Origin: Morella rubra
Taxonomy: Eukaryota > Streptophyta > Magnoliopsida > Fagales > Myricaceae
Length of the DNA stretch: 64,000 nucleotides
NCBI GenBank assembly: GCA_003952965.2
Contig: CM025849.1
Coordinates: forward strand, 11,455,628 to 11,519,627
Direction of reading: 5' to 3'
The notes beneath the pieces were generated by a model. The model was not told the DNA's origin, searched no databases, and saw nothing but the letters and a program-made list of their open reading frames with translations. The stretch's first letter is position 1, and each line of letters begins with the position of its first letter. A program made the position numbers and the translations under genes. This document shows positions 12,432-29,066 of this stretch, piece by piece.

Positions 12432-14811
12432 CTCTCTCTCTCTGTCCCTCCGTCCCACCTTCTTTTAGAGTCAAGTCAGAACAGATAAGGCTACACAGCA
12501 CTGCTAATTATTTCTCGGCCGTTCGATTTGAAATTAAACCAAAAAAAAAAAAAACAAAGATGGCTAACTTGTCTGCTACTGCTGGCTTCGGTGCATTTGA
12601 CGATGGACCCACCTGGCTTCAAACAAGTCTAATTCTTCTTCGTTTCGAGTCTTTCGACCACTCGCATCGGACGCTATTTTGGTGTCATGGACAAAAATCT
12701 GACAGGATATGCGACTGTACGTGGACCAATGGACCGGCACTGCCCATACATGATGCTCATGGGCATCAATTGTTGTACATCCCTTTTTTACTCCCACTTG
12801 GGTCTCAAAGGCGACAATGACAGAATTTTTGAGGTTTTTTTTTTTTGAACTTTTATAGTGTAGTGTTTGATGCCATGGATCTTAGCCGTTTTAGTTTATT
12901 AGTTTCTAATTAAATAATTGATAACTAATTTTTGATTTTATTATTTTCATGATCTTTAGATTTATTTATTAATCTAAAGATTCTAAATAATAATTTGATA
13001 AAATTAAAAACACGATAATATTAACGTCATCTAATCTAAAGGTTAGACGATTTGTGAGAGATTAACGTAAATAGTTAATTTAAATTTATTAATTAAAGAA
13101 CGATTGGGTGCATCAATAAGGAAACTTTAAGTGGTAATTTCACAATTTCCCTCTTGACTATGACTAAAAATAATGTCATATCTCTAACTATCAAAATGGA
13201 TTTTTATGTCTTCTAAGTCCTAAAATCATCAAAATACGCATTTCGTCTAAATCAACTGTTTAAATCAAATAAAAAAAACTTGAGAAATGATAGAAATGCC
13301 ATCTATCTAATTTTTGTTTTAGATGACATTTTATCAATTTTTTATATTTTTTCATTTGATTTAATGGCTAAGTTAGCCAAAAGCGTAATTTGATGATTTT
13401 AAAAATTTAAAAAAATAAAAATACGTTGTGATAATTAAGAAGACGGTATTAATTTTTCCCATAATTAAGGTCAAAAATTACCTCAAACTTCAATTACTTC
13501 TGCAGCCACAAAAAAGAAAAGGAGGGTGGCGGCCAACGAGTGAGCTTCCTGCTTTAATTTATGGCCCCGTGGCTGACGCGGGGGACCTTCCATGCGCCCG
13601 TGACAGGCGTCTTTCGTGGTTAAAGAGGATAGACGAAAGTCTTGTGGAAGCTCTCCTATAGAGACAAAAGAGCTCTCGTACCTGGAAAGTGAAGACATCG
13701 GCACCTCGAGAGTTAAGACCATCATGCATCAAATTCAAGGTTTATTACTAAAGTGCGGAATTTTTATAAATAACTTATTAATAACTATATGCTCCGACGT
13801 GTCTCAGATGGGGACGAATTGGTCATGGATAACCATCAATTTGTTTCTTTCCCGTTCCAGTCTCCACCCTCTGCATACCATTTTTGAAAAGCAACCCATT
13901 TCCACCAAAAAAAGTATGAGGTCGGAAAGGCAATGCCATTTTCCTTTTCCATGATTTTGCAAATCTGGGAAACCAAACAAGCCGGTGACATATACCTAAC
14001 CATTATTGTAACCAACGCTCAATTGGGTGTAATCCAAAATCTCACTTTTTGATGCCCCAAATAACGTATTATCTTCTCTAGGGCTTGCGTACCTGTAAAC
14101 CCATGTTACCCATCAATACCCCAGCCCGATCATCACAACCGTTGAATACATCTCTTGTTCCCCATCAGCGTCCTAATAAAAAGAATCCAACCTATGATAA
14201 TAAAAAAAAAAAAAAAAAAGTAAAAAAGAAGAAGTCCAAGACCCGGACCCACCAAAACAAAGGAGGCCACATACAGTTTATCCGAGGGCCGGCCTACTCG
14301 GGCAAGCTCGAGATCCGGCTTGTTCGGGGGAGGTAGTGAGCCGGTGAGCCAATGCCGACCTACTAAACGGCTTCTGGTGGAAGATTAATTATTAGATGAT
14401 TAGTCCCTATAAAATTACTTTCTTGCAATCCACGTGCTTCTTGGGCCGCTCGTATGATAATGACCTCTGTGTACGGTACGTCTGAGTTTCCTTTTGCTTC
14501 TTCTCAGGGGCACGTGTCCGGAAATTTTAAAAGGATTATAGTAATAACCTAATGCGAGAACTTAATCCAGAAATTAAGGGCTTTGGTCAAAGATGGTGGG
14601 CTATTTGCAAACGAGATTGCCGGGGGGTTCCGTACAGATTTATATTTAAAGTAGGAATACTTAACATGTACACTAGTTTGAGGGCTAAGGTGATTAATTC
14701 TAGAGGTCCTAGCTAGGCCTCGTGGCAACAGGAATCTATAATTAGGTCAGCTATTTGGTATGAGACGATGAAAATAAATGAACTATAAATATATTTTATC
14801 TATGGGACTAG

Positions 14812-14969
14812 TTTTTTTTTTTTATTATTATTGTTAAGTAAAGGGGAATAGGAGAAGAGAGATCACAGAGCGACACAAGGAGATACGGAGAGGAGAGAGT
14901 CAACGGTAAATCTACACATCTATCAAAAGGGCCTATCTTTTGACAGGAAAGTGCTCACTTACCTAATTC
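14812..14969 (-). mobile_element. Retroposed insert with 31-33-bp target duplication
   Basis: The block AACTATAAATATATTTTATC plus an 11-13-base continuation ending GGGACTAG stands at 14781-14811 and again at 14970-15002, differing by one substitution and a 2-base gap. Between the copies the plus strand starts with a T run, so the minus strand ends in an A tail. This is the signature of target-primed insertion, with an unusually long duplication. The 158-base body has no recognisable pol III A or B box. Confidence 0.6.
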
Positions 14970-15087
14970 AACTATAAATATATTTTATCCATACGGGACT
15001 AGCTAGTTGGAGGTATTAGGCGAATACATAAACATCTGCATGATCAGTGCAGAAATCCAAAGCTTTGTTTGGAATAAACAAATCAGG

Positions 15088-15119
15088 GCGCCACCCTGTT
15101 GGTGCGCCACCCTGTTGGT
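15088..15119. repeat. Tandem pair of a 16-base unit
   Basis: GCGCCACCCTGTTGGT occurs twice head to tail. No function is suggested. Confidence 0.8.
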
Positions 15120-17656
15120 GAAGGAACTTGATCTTGACCTTTTAGTTTGTTGGAGTTTATCGTGATCAGGCTAGCAGACAAGAAAAAGAAAATGAGAAAA
15201 CAATTGCCCTATGTTTGAAATCTTGCATGTGCTTTATTTACCATGCTTAGCATTACGCTTACATGAAAGGAAGCTTCGTGCGTCGACTGGAAGATCAGGT
15301 TGCAAGCACCCCAGTTGTTAAATGAAACGTGAGTCAAAGTGTCAAAAACAGAGGGATCGGGAGGGGAGACATGTAAGTAAGTTTCTAGAGACTGAAACTC
15401 TTTACTGGTGCAAGATAAATACAGGAATTAGCTGCCGGCTGGGAACGGTATTAATGCACCTTAAAGTTCTGAAAATTCTTCTGAAGCCGTCATCATGGAA
15501 ACAAAGAATTACTGCTATACAGCCTACAAGTATATACAGTGGTCTTCCGCCCAATAATGTTGATTAAAGAGAAGTGGGAAAGCTTTGAGACCCCGCAAAT
15601 AATGCAGCAAAATGGGCAACCATCCGGACCCATATCATTTAGTAGTGCTCTCTTGAAGGAAATGCCTCACCTACGATCGGATGGGCGACAAATTAATATA
15701 TGGTTTTCAACAAGTAGAGTGATTCCGCTCTCTCATGTGCGGTTATAGCAAAAACTGCAAGCGTGTTGTATCAGTTTTCATACGGTCATCGGCTTCTATA
15801 TATAGTTAGAAAAGCAGGTTTTAGGATTTATATGGACGAGGTAGATATAAATAGGGGTGGAGGAAAAATCAATGATGGCAGAAACCTCCCCGTAAGGGGA
15901 AGGGATTTGATACGTCTGCAGAAGTCAAACTTCTATTCCCAACCATGATCATTGGGTGTAAGAAATCAAGCTATTCAAGTGCTCCAGATGGAAGACTTCT
16001 TTAGAACGTCTTATATTGTGGGGGAGCATGATGGCCAGTACACAGCTGACAGCCTAGCTAGTGGCTATTGACTTTCTTCAGCAAAGAGACATTGTGTTAC
16101 TCTCAGTCCATCAATTAATTATTGTCAAGAAGTACCAAAAATTGGGGAAACTAAAGACGAATTATGAAGAGGAGACTAAACAACATCGTAGGAACCCGCA
16201 ATCGCTCCCGACAAGAGTAGAGAACACTATTTGGCGCACTCAAAACAGTCTAAAGTTAATCATTTTCTCCGCCGAGAAAGGTCGTCTAAAAGCTTAAGCT
16301 GCCAAAAGGAGGGTGGGATTTGATGACCTTTAGGTGGACGAAAAGGCAATTCACGTGGGAACTCTGGTGGGAGTAATAGCGCCCGATCTTCGAAAGGGTT
16401 ATACAATCTCATGTGAGGCTGCAGATACAATCCCACTCCCCCCACCCCCAACAAAAAAAACAAAAAAGAACAGTATTAAATTAGTAAATAATGAAGTTAA
16501 AGTGAGGCCATTTTCCCTTTTGATGCTGCCTATACAAAGCTGTTTCGAGATGCTTTTGCCCCCGCCTTCACCGTTCCAAAAGAAAAAGTGCTTTTTGTGT
16601 AATCTGTCAAATGATAAAGCGATCGCAAAAAGGACGGAGACTAGTTGACGATAGCCCCTGTGGGACTCTGGATTAAAGCATCACAAGCTAATAAAGTAAG
16701 ATTGCACAATGCATGTTTGGTAGGAAGTGCACGACGGGGCACGTATATATTGACCCGCAAAAGGTTCTATGAGAATAGAGAAATTAGATGGTTCAGACTT
16801 CATCAAGCCGTGTAATTGACTAATAGGCCTGTAAAGGCCATCCAACAGTGCCCTAAACAGAAGGAATGAAGGATCCCGACTGTAACCGAGATTCAAAAGC
16901 TCCTCCAGGATATGCAAAAACGGAAAAATCTATGTCCGAGGTGCGAATATGGCAGCGCACCAGTGCACCAGTAGGTTTGTTGGGCCGCCTTTGATCAGGT
17001 GGCAACCCCCCCGTACATTTGAGCATTTTAAAAAAAAGACTAATTGGCCTGCTAATTTAAGGGAAGCTCTGACGAAAGATTACTACTTTGCCAACGGGCT
17101 TGGACCGTCTCAGACTTCAAAACAGTTCAACCTCCACTACCAATTCATCAAGCCACACAAGTACGGAACTCACAAAATTTAGGTGTGTATGGGCTACATG
17201 CAAATTGGTCCAACACATGTCGTTTGGGCATGCCAGTTTCGCTTACAACATCATATATGTCCTAAGAAAGTGAGTCTTTTTATTAAAAAAAAAATGAAAT
17301 TCATGGGAATAACATTTCTGCGCCAAGTATCTGTCCTTGTGATGGCAGGAAGAGTGAGCAAGGGAATAGGGGGGGGGGTGGGTGTGTCCGAATTCGGCCC
17401 AGACCAGACCAAACTCTTTGTTTGAGCTGCTTCATGTTATTTTCAAAACAAACTATCATTAAATAATTTCCTTTCAACCAGTAATAACATAAGAAACAAC
17501 AAGCATCAAAATCCACAAAATCAGGTCCAGATTAACTGTTCAAAGTGAGATCCCTGCCACAATACATAGACACAAAGAAACTCTCCACTTTTATTCTTCT
17601 AGAGATATGTTGGCTAAAAGCTCCAAGCAGACTAAAACAGGAGATGGTACGGAAAC

Positions 17657-21430
<3,774 letters not shown>

Positions 21431-21833
21431 GTTTGCGATCAAAAGCTAGATGAGGAAACAAGGAAGACCGCAGCCGATAAGTAGAGAGTACAGTAGATTT
21501 GTGAAAATTGTCAGAGGGGAGTTTCGAGTTAAGTAAAGGTGCGACTGCGCGAGTGAACGTGGAGAGACCATCTCTTTGTAATAAGACTGTAGTACCCCTA
21601 CTTTTCTATATTTTTTTAAATCTTTTGTTTTTGTCCCGTCTTTTTTATAAATCAGTGCAATTCGGACACCATATAAACCTTATATTTTTAATATTGAATT
21701 TTAAACTATTAATATTAAATTTTATATTAATAAATGCATTTAATACTTGTATATGCACCATATATTTCAGAAGGACTTATAAAGAATTCGAGTAATGTAA
21801 CAAGTTGTTAACTTAGAATAAGGTATATATATA
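21431..21833. other. TPI upstream region
   Basis: It contains the leader and promoter of the minus-strand TPI gene. I saw no clear TATA box. Beyond about 21600 it turns AT-rich and runs into the hAT copy. Confidence 0.4.
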
Positions 21834-23060
21834 CAGGGGCGGAGGGAGGGAGGGGCCAAGGGGGCCGTGGCCCCTCCAAAAGTTTTGTGAAATTTTTTTT
21901 AGTATATATATTTAGAGGCTTGATTGAAAAAATTTACAATTGGCCCTTTCAAAATTTTAAATTCTATTTGGTCCCCCCAAATTAAAGTCCACAATATTTA
22001 AAAAATTGCTAAGACCAACACGTCATTGGTGAAATCCAAAATTTTCTTATTGTCTATGTCAAGCACTACAACAAGAAACTCAAGACATTTTAAATGTTAT
22101 GCATTTTGTCAAAACTACAAAAGAGCTCATTCAAGAGTTGAGAGAAAATGGTTGAGGATGCCTTTTTTTGGGAATGTGAAGTCATTTTGTGAAAAACATG
22201 ATATTGAAGTTCTTGCTATGAATGCTTTGTACAAGTTAAGTCGAGCTAGGTCTCAGAGTCAACGAGATCATGTTACAATTGAGCACCATTATCGAATTGA
22301 CATATTAGTGGCTGCAATTGACTCTCAATTACAAGAACTAAACAACAGGTTTAGTGAAAAAGCAACAGAACTTCTTATTCTTAGCTCAACCTTGGATCCT
22401 AAGAATGCATCTAACTTCTTCAATATTGATGATATTTGTAGACTTGTTGACAAATTTTACCCTGAAGATTTTACAGATTAAGAAAAGATTCAGTTGAAAT
22501 ATCAATTGCAAACCTTAAAGTGTGATATGTCTCACGATCCTAATTTCAAAAGTTTGTCTACAATTTATGAGTTATGCCGAAAATTGGTGGAAACAAGAAG
22601 TCAAAGATTTTCTATTTGATTGATAGATTGATTCGTCTTGTATTACCTCTTCCAGTTTCAACAGTTACTGCAGAGCGAGTTTTTTCAGTCATGAAAATTA
22701 TTAAAACAAGACTTCACAACAAGATAGAAGATGAATTTCTTGCAAATTCTTTGGTTATTTATATTGAAAAGAAATTGCTGAAACTGTTAGCACATAAATG
22801 TTAATAGATGATTTCGACTTTTAAAGAGTCGTCGAGTTGCCCTGTAATAGGATATTAGTATGCTTTTGTGTACTTTTTTTGAGTATATCTACAATCAAGT
22901 AGATAAGATAAATTTTTGTGTACCTGTTTTAGTTCTAAATCAAGGTTAACTTATAACAAAATACTATTGCAAATTTTTTATGTTCTACTAAAATATTTCT
23001 ATAATATTCGTTTTTAATAATATTATTTAATTAGCCTGGCCCCCTCAATAGAAAAATCCA
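21834..23060 (+). pseudogene. Decayed hAT transposase (ZMYM/TTF-type) copy
   Basis: The left end reads CAGGGGCGGAGGGAGGG directly after a TATATATA run, the form of a hAT terminus. Coding remnants: 22026-22481 contains the mid-region with DSQLQELNNRF and LVDKFYPEDF, followed by a TAA stop at 22479. After a frame change, 22574-22804 contains the C-terminal hAT dimerisation block, including VSTVTAERVFSVMKIIKTRL. The N-terminal zinc finger and the catalytic N-terminal half are missing. The right end has only a subterminal GGCCCCCTC echo near 23039 and no matching terminal repeat. It is a deleted, non-functional copy with at least one stop and one frameshift. Confidence 0.85.
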
Positions 23061-26000
23061 TGAGAAAAGTGGGTTTAATAGAATGCTAACAGCTAAATCA
23101 TCTATTATTCATTTGATGGATTATTGTATTGGCAACCAACAAGGTACCGCTTTTTTTGTTTTAATTAATTTTTCTTTTTGCCCTAAAATTTATATATTAA
23201 AAATTAGAGTTAAATACACTTTTCGCTTTTGACTATTAAGGTTATTATACTTAGCCCTATAAACTATCAATTTTGTTATATTTAACCCCTTGACTACTAA
23301 ACGTTTACACTTCGCATCTTGCACCATAAATTTAGATTGAAATTACTATTTTGATTAAGTGAAATGAAGATTTACTCTCATAATTTGTATTATTTTTCAT
23401 ATTATATTGCATACTCAATATCTATATTCTTCTAACTTTAAGTACCAGAGCATTGATCTAGTGATCCGGATCTTCTTGGCATTTTCAAGGGCAAACTCTA
23501 TCATATTCGAAATACCCTTGGGTATCAAAGTTAGAAAAATGTCATGTCCCCGGAAAAGAAAAAGAAAAGAAAACATTTTATTAGTATTGTGTATAATGTG
23601 GGTTCTATCAGAAAATTGAGATAATAAAATATACCGCAAAGCAAACGAAATTGTTTTTTCTATCAATTTTGACTTGTCCTTTTCATTTTTGTTTTTCAAT
23701 GCACGAATTATTAGCAACTGAAAAGAATTAATGAATTATTTAGATCACATCAAGTTCAATGAACAGTACGTATTTCAACAATTTTTTAATAAGCAACCTG
23801 TATTAAATTATTAAAAATAGTAAACATGGTTCTGGCCAAAACAGGGACCAGGCAATTAAACCTAACCCGATTTTCTAATTACTCAGTAAAGTCAACCATA
23901 TTTTTGTATCGGCCGTCCAAATTACCAACCACCCGTCAGAAAAGTGGGAAATATAAATAATGGCGCTCATGGTTTTTTTAGTGAGCAGCTGGAAAGATTT
24001 TTGGTCCTAAAATTTTAGTCTTAAAAGATTCTAACATTAATAAATTTCATTGATGATCTAGATGAAAATAATCAATGCATTCATATTGGTGTAGCTAAAA
24101 AAGGAAATAAAATGAATTATTAATATATTTTTTAATTCAATCTAGACAATTAATGTAATTCTTTAATGTGTTTAGTCTTAAAAGATTATAACATTAATAA
24201 ATTTCTTAGATGATCTAGATGAAAATAATCAATGTATTAATATTGGTGCAGCTAAAAAAGGAAAAAAAATGAATTATTAATATGTTGTTTAATTCAATCT
24301 AGACAATTAATGTAATTCTTTAATGTAGCAATATCAAAATATTCTCTGTTAGGATTGAAGCTTTAGACTAAAATTTTTCCTAATAAATTAATGGTACACC
24401 GAACAAAAACAAAACAATTGGCTACCTTTTCTCTTGCATGCGGCGTGTGGTTACGCGGCATGCCAATATGTGCATCTTATACCTTCATGTTGCAACTAAT
24501 CAACAATATATTCTGTCATAGTTCATATCACCTTTTTTTCCAAAAAAAAAAAATAAATAAATAAATTTACCCAACGATATTTAGAGAGAAAAATCCAACT
24601 TTAGGGATTCCATGCTTGGGAGAAAAGAAAAAGAAAAAGAAAAAAAATTCATTTTAGTTCGTGTCTTTCTTTAGTTAAATTAATTCTCTCTAATTTGATT
24701 TCTTAATTGTATGGCCAATTTAAAAAAAATAGACTATATGGACTCCATAACATTCAATATTGCAGTGTTAAGTATCAGATAGTGTTGATCATACAACATT
24801 CAATAATTGTACGTGTCTATTTAATCTCTTTAATTAAACCATTCAATTCGAGTAACAAATCAAGAGAGTCTCAATTCTATTAATCTTATCGAAATTGTTT
24901 TAACATAGATGTCCAAAAGAGTGCCGCTCCAAATTTCAACAAACAACAGCTATCGTGGTGCATCACACATAAAACACGAGTTGTGAGGGGACATTGGATA
25001 TTCCACAAAAACTAAATTAACACCATGCATAGATTGCAGTGTATTGAAAATTTGGTGGTATTATATGCCTACGATCTAACACCGATATGTTATTGAAGGA
25101 ACCCATTATTTGTAATCCGGACTCACATTTGAGAATTTTTATTAACATATGCAGCTCTAAAACCACTGACCTCTTCAACATTTTATCGACTTCTAAATAT
25201 GTTGTGGATGTTGCCAAACCTAATCTATATTGCCTTGACAAAATGTCTCGCAAATTACGAATGCATCTACATGTAGGTATCAATAAAAATCTCACCAATT
25301 CATTTTTGTGTGTTTGATACTCATGGGGCGAAAAGATGTATATTAAGATTCTCTATAACTTGCCTTTTAATATTAGATGTTTAATTTAGAAAAAGATAGA
25401 CACATCCATATAGAGATCCTTTCTAATTTTGGTTCAATTCAAACAGAGATAGAGTGTATTGAATGTTGTAGGGTTGACACTGCTTGATAATTAAGACGGA
25501 CAATATTAAATGTTGTAAGATCTACAAGATGTGTCTCTTTATGAATTAGATAGTCTAATATTTCGGGCAATGAATATTGCTCTTGATCCAGCACATCCTA
25601 CAATATTCAATATTGCTGTTGTTAATTTCATATCAGGTCCTCTTCAATTTACTGTTGACGCCGATGGTACAATTATGAGAGAGATACAACATATGAGTCC
25701 TACAAAATTTAATGTTAACTCCTAGGCGATGTGTGGATCCTACAACATTTGATGCATACAATATCTTTCTTTTTTTGGACCATCCAATTCGGATAGAAAA
25801 TTGGAAAGTATTTTAGTCTATTAATGTTCAAGTACCGTGCATTTTACAATATTTAGTACATGCTATGTCTTTCTTTCTCCCAATTCCATTAGAAAATTTG
25901 AAAGGATCTCCATGCCATCAGCTGTTAAACTAGAAGAACATTCTTTACATTCTCCAACATAACCTACGTGTTAATGAGTATAAGAATTGTTCGTATTAGT

Positions 26001-26180
26001 TTGTAATTTTTAGAATAGACCACAGTTCCTAATAAAGTACCAAACATGAAAACTGTTCCTGATGCTTAACAAATAAAAGGTAAGGTCTGGTCTAAAAATC
26101 CAGACATGACATCATAGCTAGCTAGTCAAGAGTGGAAAAGAAACCAGGCAGTATAATATACTGTAAGAGTTAGGTAGACA
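23061..26180. other. AT-rich intergenic DNA with old repeats
   Basis: No gene seen. 23200-23350 has the look of a decayed miniature element. 24014-24327 is a two-copy tandem repeat. From about 24750 to 25870 short phrases such as ACAACATTCAATA and TTGAATGTTGTAGG recur in both orientations, suggesting an eroded repeat family that I cannot name. Confidence 0.45.
24014..24327. repeat. Two tandem copies of a 157-bp unit
   Basis: Both copies begin TTTAGTCTTAAAAGATT and end TTCTTTAATGT. They run 24014-24170 and 24171-24327 with scattered substitutions. Confidence 0.85.
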
Positions 26181-26188
26181 TAATTAAG

Positions 26189-28351
26189 TACGGGTGATCA
26201 ATTAATCCGGTTTCCGCCTATTTCGAAACCGGAACCGGAACCCATTTTAGAGAATTTTCGGAATCGAAAATTCCGGTGGAAACCCGGAATTTTCTGATTT
26301 CGAAAATTAAAAAAAAAAAAAAAACGTAACTCGCTTGACCTGGGTCAAAACGACCCAGGCCACACGAAGTGCGCTGTGCGTGAAACACTGGAGTGTCGAG
26401 TGCCGAAGTCTAAGTTTCTTCTCTACGAATTTTTTTTTCCTAGCTCACTGCCTCGACCTCATCTCTCAGTCCTCTGCCGACTGCCGCCAGCATCAGCAAC
26501 AGCCCCCCCGCCATCTCTCTCCCGAAAATCTCCATCTCTCTCTCTCTCTCTCACAGATCTCTCAACCCTTTCCCGAAATCTCTCTCTCTTTCTCTCTCTC
26601 TCTTACAGATCTCAGCCCTCTCCCGAAATCTCTCTCTTTCATAGATCTCTCAGCCCTTTCCTGAAATCTCTCTCTCTCTCTCTCTCTCACAGATCTTTCA
26701 GCCCTCTCCCGAAATCTCTCTCTCTCTCTCGCGGGTTGCTGCCATTGTTGGGTTTTGGTGGCCAAACCTCTCACTAACTCTCTCTCACCAAGGGTTTGTT
26801 ATTTTTAGTTTTGTAAATGTTATATTTAGTCTTTAATTTGCTTTAGGGTTTGTTAATTTAATTTTGGGATTTTTGGTAGATTCGGTATTGATTATTTGGG
26901 CACCAAATCTCACTCTCAAGTCTCACCAAGGTATGCTGGGTTTGAATAATATGAGTTACTTTATATAGATTATAGACTGTCTTCACATGATCTTAATGTT
27001 GAATAACTGAAAGGTGATTCGGGTGAAATAATTTGCTGATTGTTTGATTGCTCATGAGCATTTTTGCTGAGAATGGCTGTTTTAGAGAGTAAGGCAATTT
27101 GAAAGGATTTTAGTGTGTTCAATTTGATGTGTTGTGGTTTACAAGTTAGCCAAAATGAATTCCAACCAAGATGCGGTGTTATGGTCAGTTTATAGGCAGT
27201 TGGATGGATGGATTCTCATTTTATGGTCAGTTTGGTTTTTTTGCTGAATATGTTTCCTTTGGTTTGATTTTCGGTTTCTTGGACTTTGGTGTATAACTGT
27301 GCCTTTCACATGGAAATTATATTTTTGTCATTTAATTTTTGGTTTTTTGCTGAATATGCTTCACATATTTTGATTATTGTTGATGCATGATGCTTAGATG
27401 ATTTAGGTTGTGAACATAGCTATTTAGATGATTAGATGACTTTAGATTTAATTTCACTTTTTTTTTTAGGTTGTGAACATAGCTATTTGTGGACTTTTTA
27501 TTTGGTTGGTTGTCTTAGTATTTCTCTCATAAGTATTTTGTTTTGTTAATTAATTATTTGGTTGTCTTAATATTTCTTTTATAAATGTTTTGTTTTTTTT
27601 TTTTTTTTTTTTTGTAGTGATGGAGAAGCTTGGAATGTTGGATGAACTATGAAGTTTGGGATTTTCAATTTGGATGTCCTTCAATCTTTATCTTTAATTG
27701 TTTTTTTAAATTTCAAAGAGCATTGTAATTTTAATTTAGAGTTTGCTTCTTTGAATTTGCATTATTTGATGAATGTTTACTTATTTAGTTATTTGTATGA
27801 TTAATTGTTTGTTTAGTTGTTTTTTTGTAATTTGAATTTAGAGTTTATTTGGCTGTATTTATTTTGTTTTAGAATTTAGTTGTTTAGACTTTAGCTATAA
27901 TTTTAATGAGGTGTTTTTTTTGGTTTTGGAGTTGGATGGCAACAGACCAAATTTTGACATTTTGGTCTTGAATTTGGTCGTCACTCTTCAAAGCACTTTG
28001 GCCTTCAATTTGATCTTCACTCGGCAAAGCAATTTTGGCAAACAAAATTGGCACTTGGTAGACTCCATTAGAAAAAACTACCACATTAAGCATTTTATAA
28101 AATATTTAAAAGAGAGAAATGCAAGTTTGGCCATTGATAACTTGGTGCAATAGCATCACTTTCTTTTTTGGCAATTGTATACATGTGTTGTTAACATATA
28201 AAAATAATAGCAATAGAAAATAACGGGCCCAAATTAAATTTGGGCTTTTTAGGCCCATAATAAATCTAGGCTTTTTAAGCCCAGAAATGGAAGCAGAATT
28301 TCTGGTTTCGGGTTCCGGAATGGACAATTCCGGTTCCGGTGCCCACCCTTA
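26189..28351. mobile_element. Non-autonomous hAT-type element, 2163 bp, exact 8-bp duplication
   Basis: TAATTAAG stands at 26181-26188 and 28352-28359. The element starts TACGGGTG and ends CACCCTTA, so the outermost inverted repeat is 8 bases with one mismatch. Both subterminal zones are rich in CCGGTTCCG and GGAACCGGAA motifs. Inside are a hairpin CCTGGGTC-aaaac-GACCCAGG at 26339-26359, a CT-rich leader-like tract with a minisatellite (26520-26735), a long T-rich stretch ending TTTTTGTAG near 27617, and then only a tiny ATG frame. This fits a promoter, leader and first intron kept after loss of the transposase. Confidence 0.8.
26520..26735. repeat. CT-rich minisatellite within the hAT-type element
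   Basis: About four degenerate copies of a 50-60-base unit built from (CT)n, CACAGATCT, CAGCCCT and CCCGAAATCTC. The long open frames over it on both strands are low-complexity artefacts. Confidence 0.7.
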
Positions 28352-28759
28352 TAATTAAGGCACTAATTGCTATTTCAAAGATTTGTATTCTAATCTTGGA
28401 TAAATTTCTCAAAATTCTAACCAACACCTTGAATAACAATTATATAAGAAATTAGATTCAAAAAATAAAATCTAAACTATTTTATATAAAATCATTGATT
28501 AAAATCATAAAAACAAAACTCTTTCTCCTCGTATTAATTAATTAGAAATTACTCTCTCGAATCCTCGTTGGTTTGACATGTAATTATCTCCTACGGGGGC
28601 GCTTAAATCTCGGCCAGAGACCACGAAAGTGATGGGAACCATCTAGGAATATGCTAACGGCGGGCATTGACCCAGCTTAATTACTATTCTTTACGTTTCT
28701 TGCTGATGATCTCTAATCTAATTAACCGACTCATTGTGTCATCTGTGAGGTCTGATCAC

Positions 28760-29066
28760 TATAAAGAGCGCATCTCATGCTTCATTAATGCTAAACACTC
28801 ACTTTATTTCAGAGAAAGAAGCCACCTGCAGGTCGTTCTTCACTGAGTCAAGAACTTCTAAGTCTGCAAGGAAACACATTATGGCTGTTTTACTAGCATG
28901 TTCCAGCTTTTCCTTGGGCTTCCCGGACTCTCGGATCTCTAACATTCATGTGGCAGACTCCTCCCGCATGAAAGAATCTTCTTCTTCAGACAAACCAAAA
29001 CCAATCTCCGCAGCTCCGATTCTTCAATCCTACTTCCCGGTTAACTCATTCCTCTCCCGCCTATAG
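28760..29066 (+). CDS. Possible small gene, 61 residues, with TATA box
   Basis: A TATAAAG box lies at 28760-28766. The first ATG after a start expected near 28790 is at 28881 and opens a frame to TAG at 29064-29066, 61 residues. The frame is also open upstream to an ATG at 28788, but that sits too close to the TATA box. Visible features: a short hydrophobic N terminus (MAVLLACSSFSLGF), a Ser/Lys-rich middle, and a C terminus SYFPVNSFLSRL. I do not recognise the family and it may be a chance frame. The T/C-rich stretch before the ATG is leader-like. No neighbour suggests a role. Confidence 0.3.

Larger units (their letters stand above)
12440..17650. other. Long intergenic region, no supported gene
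   Basis: About 5.2 kb between the kinase promoter and the 3' end of the TPI gene. Open frames here are short and resemble nothing I know. Contents: AT-rich DNA to about 13450, a poly(A) run near 14202-14219, a GC-rich patch at 14282-14370, a tailed retroposed insert at 14812-14969, a 16-base tandem pair at 15088-15119, and a G run near 17371. A non-coding transcript cannot be excluded. Confidence 0.5.

Noticed and set aside
12392..12820. 142-residue plus-strand frame over the kinase promoter
   Set aside because: It lies across the minus-strand TATA box and CT leader, is low-complexity in part, and matches no family.
13428..17425. Many 60-110-residue frames in the long intergenic region
   Set aside because: No family resemblance, no splice or promoter context, and several overlap on opposite strands.
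26335..26777. Long Ser/Leu/Pro-rich frames on both strands
   Set aside because: They are translations of a CT minisatellite; both strands are open for that reason.
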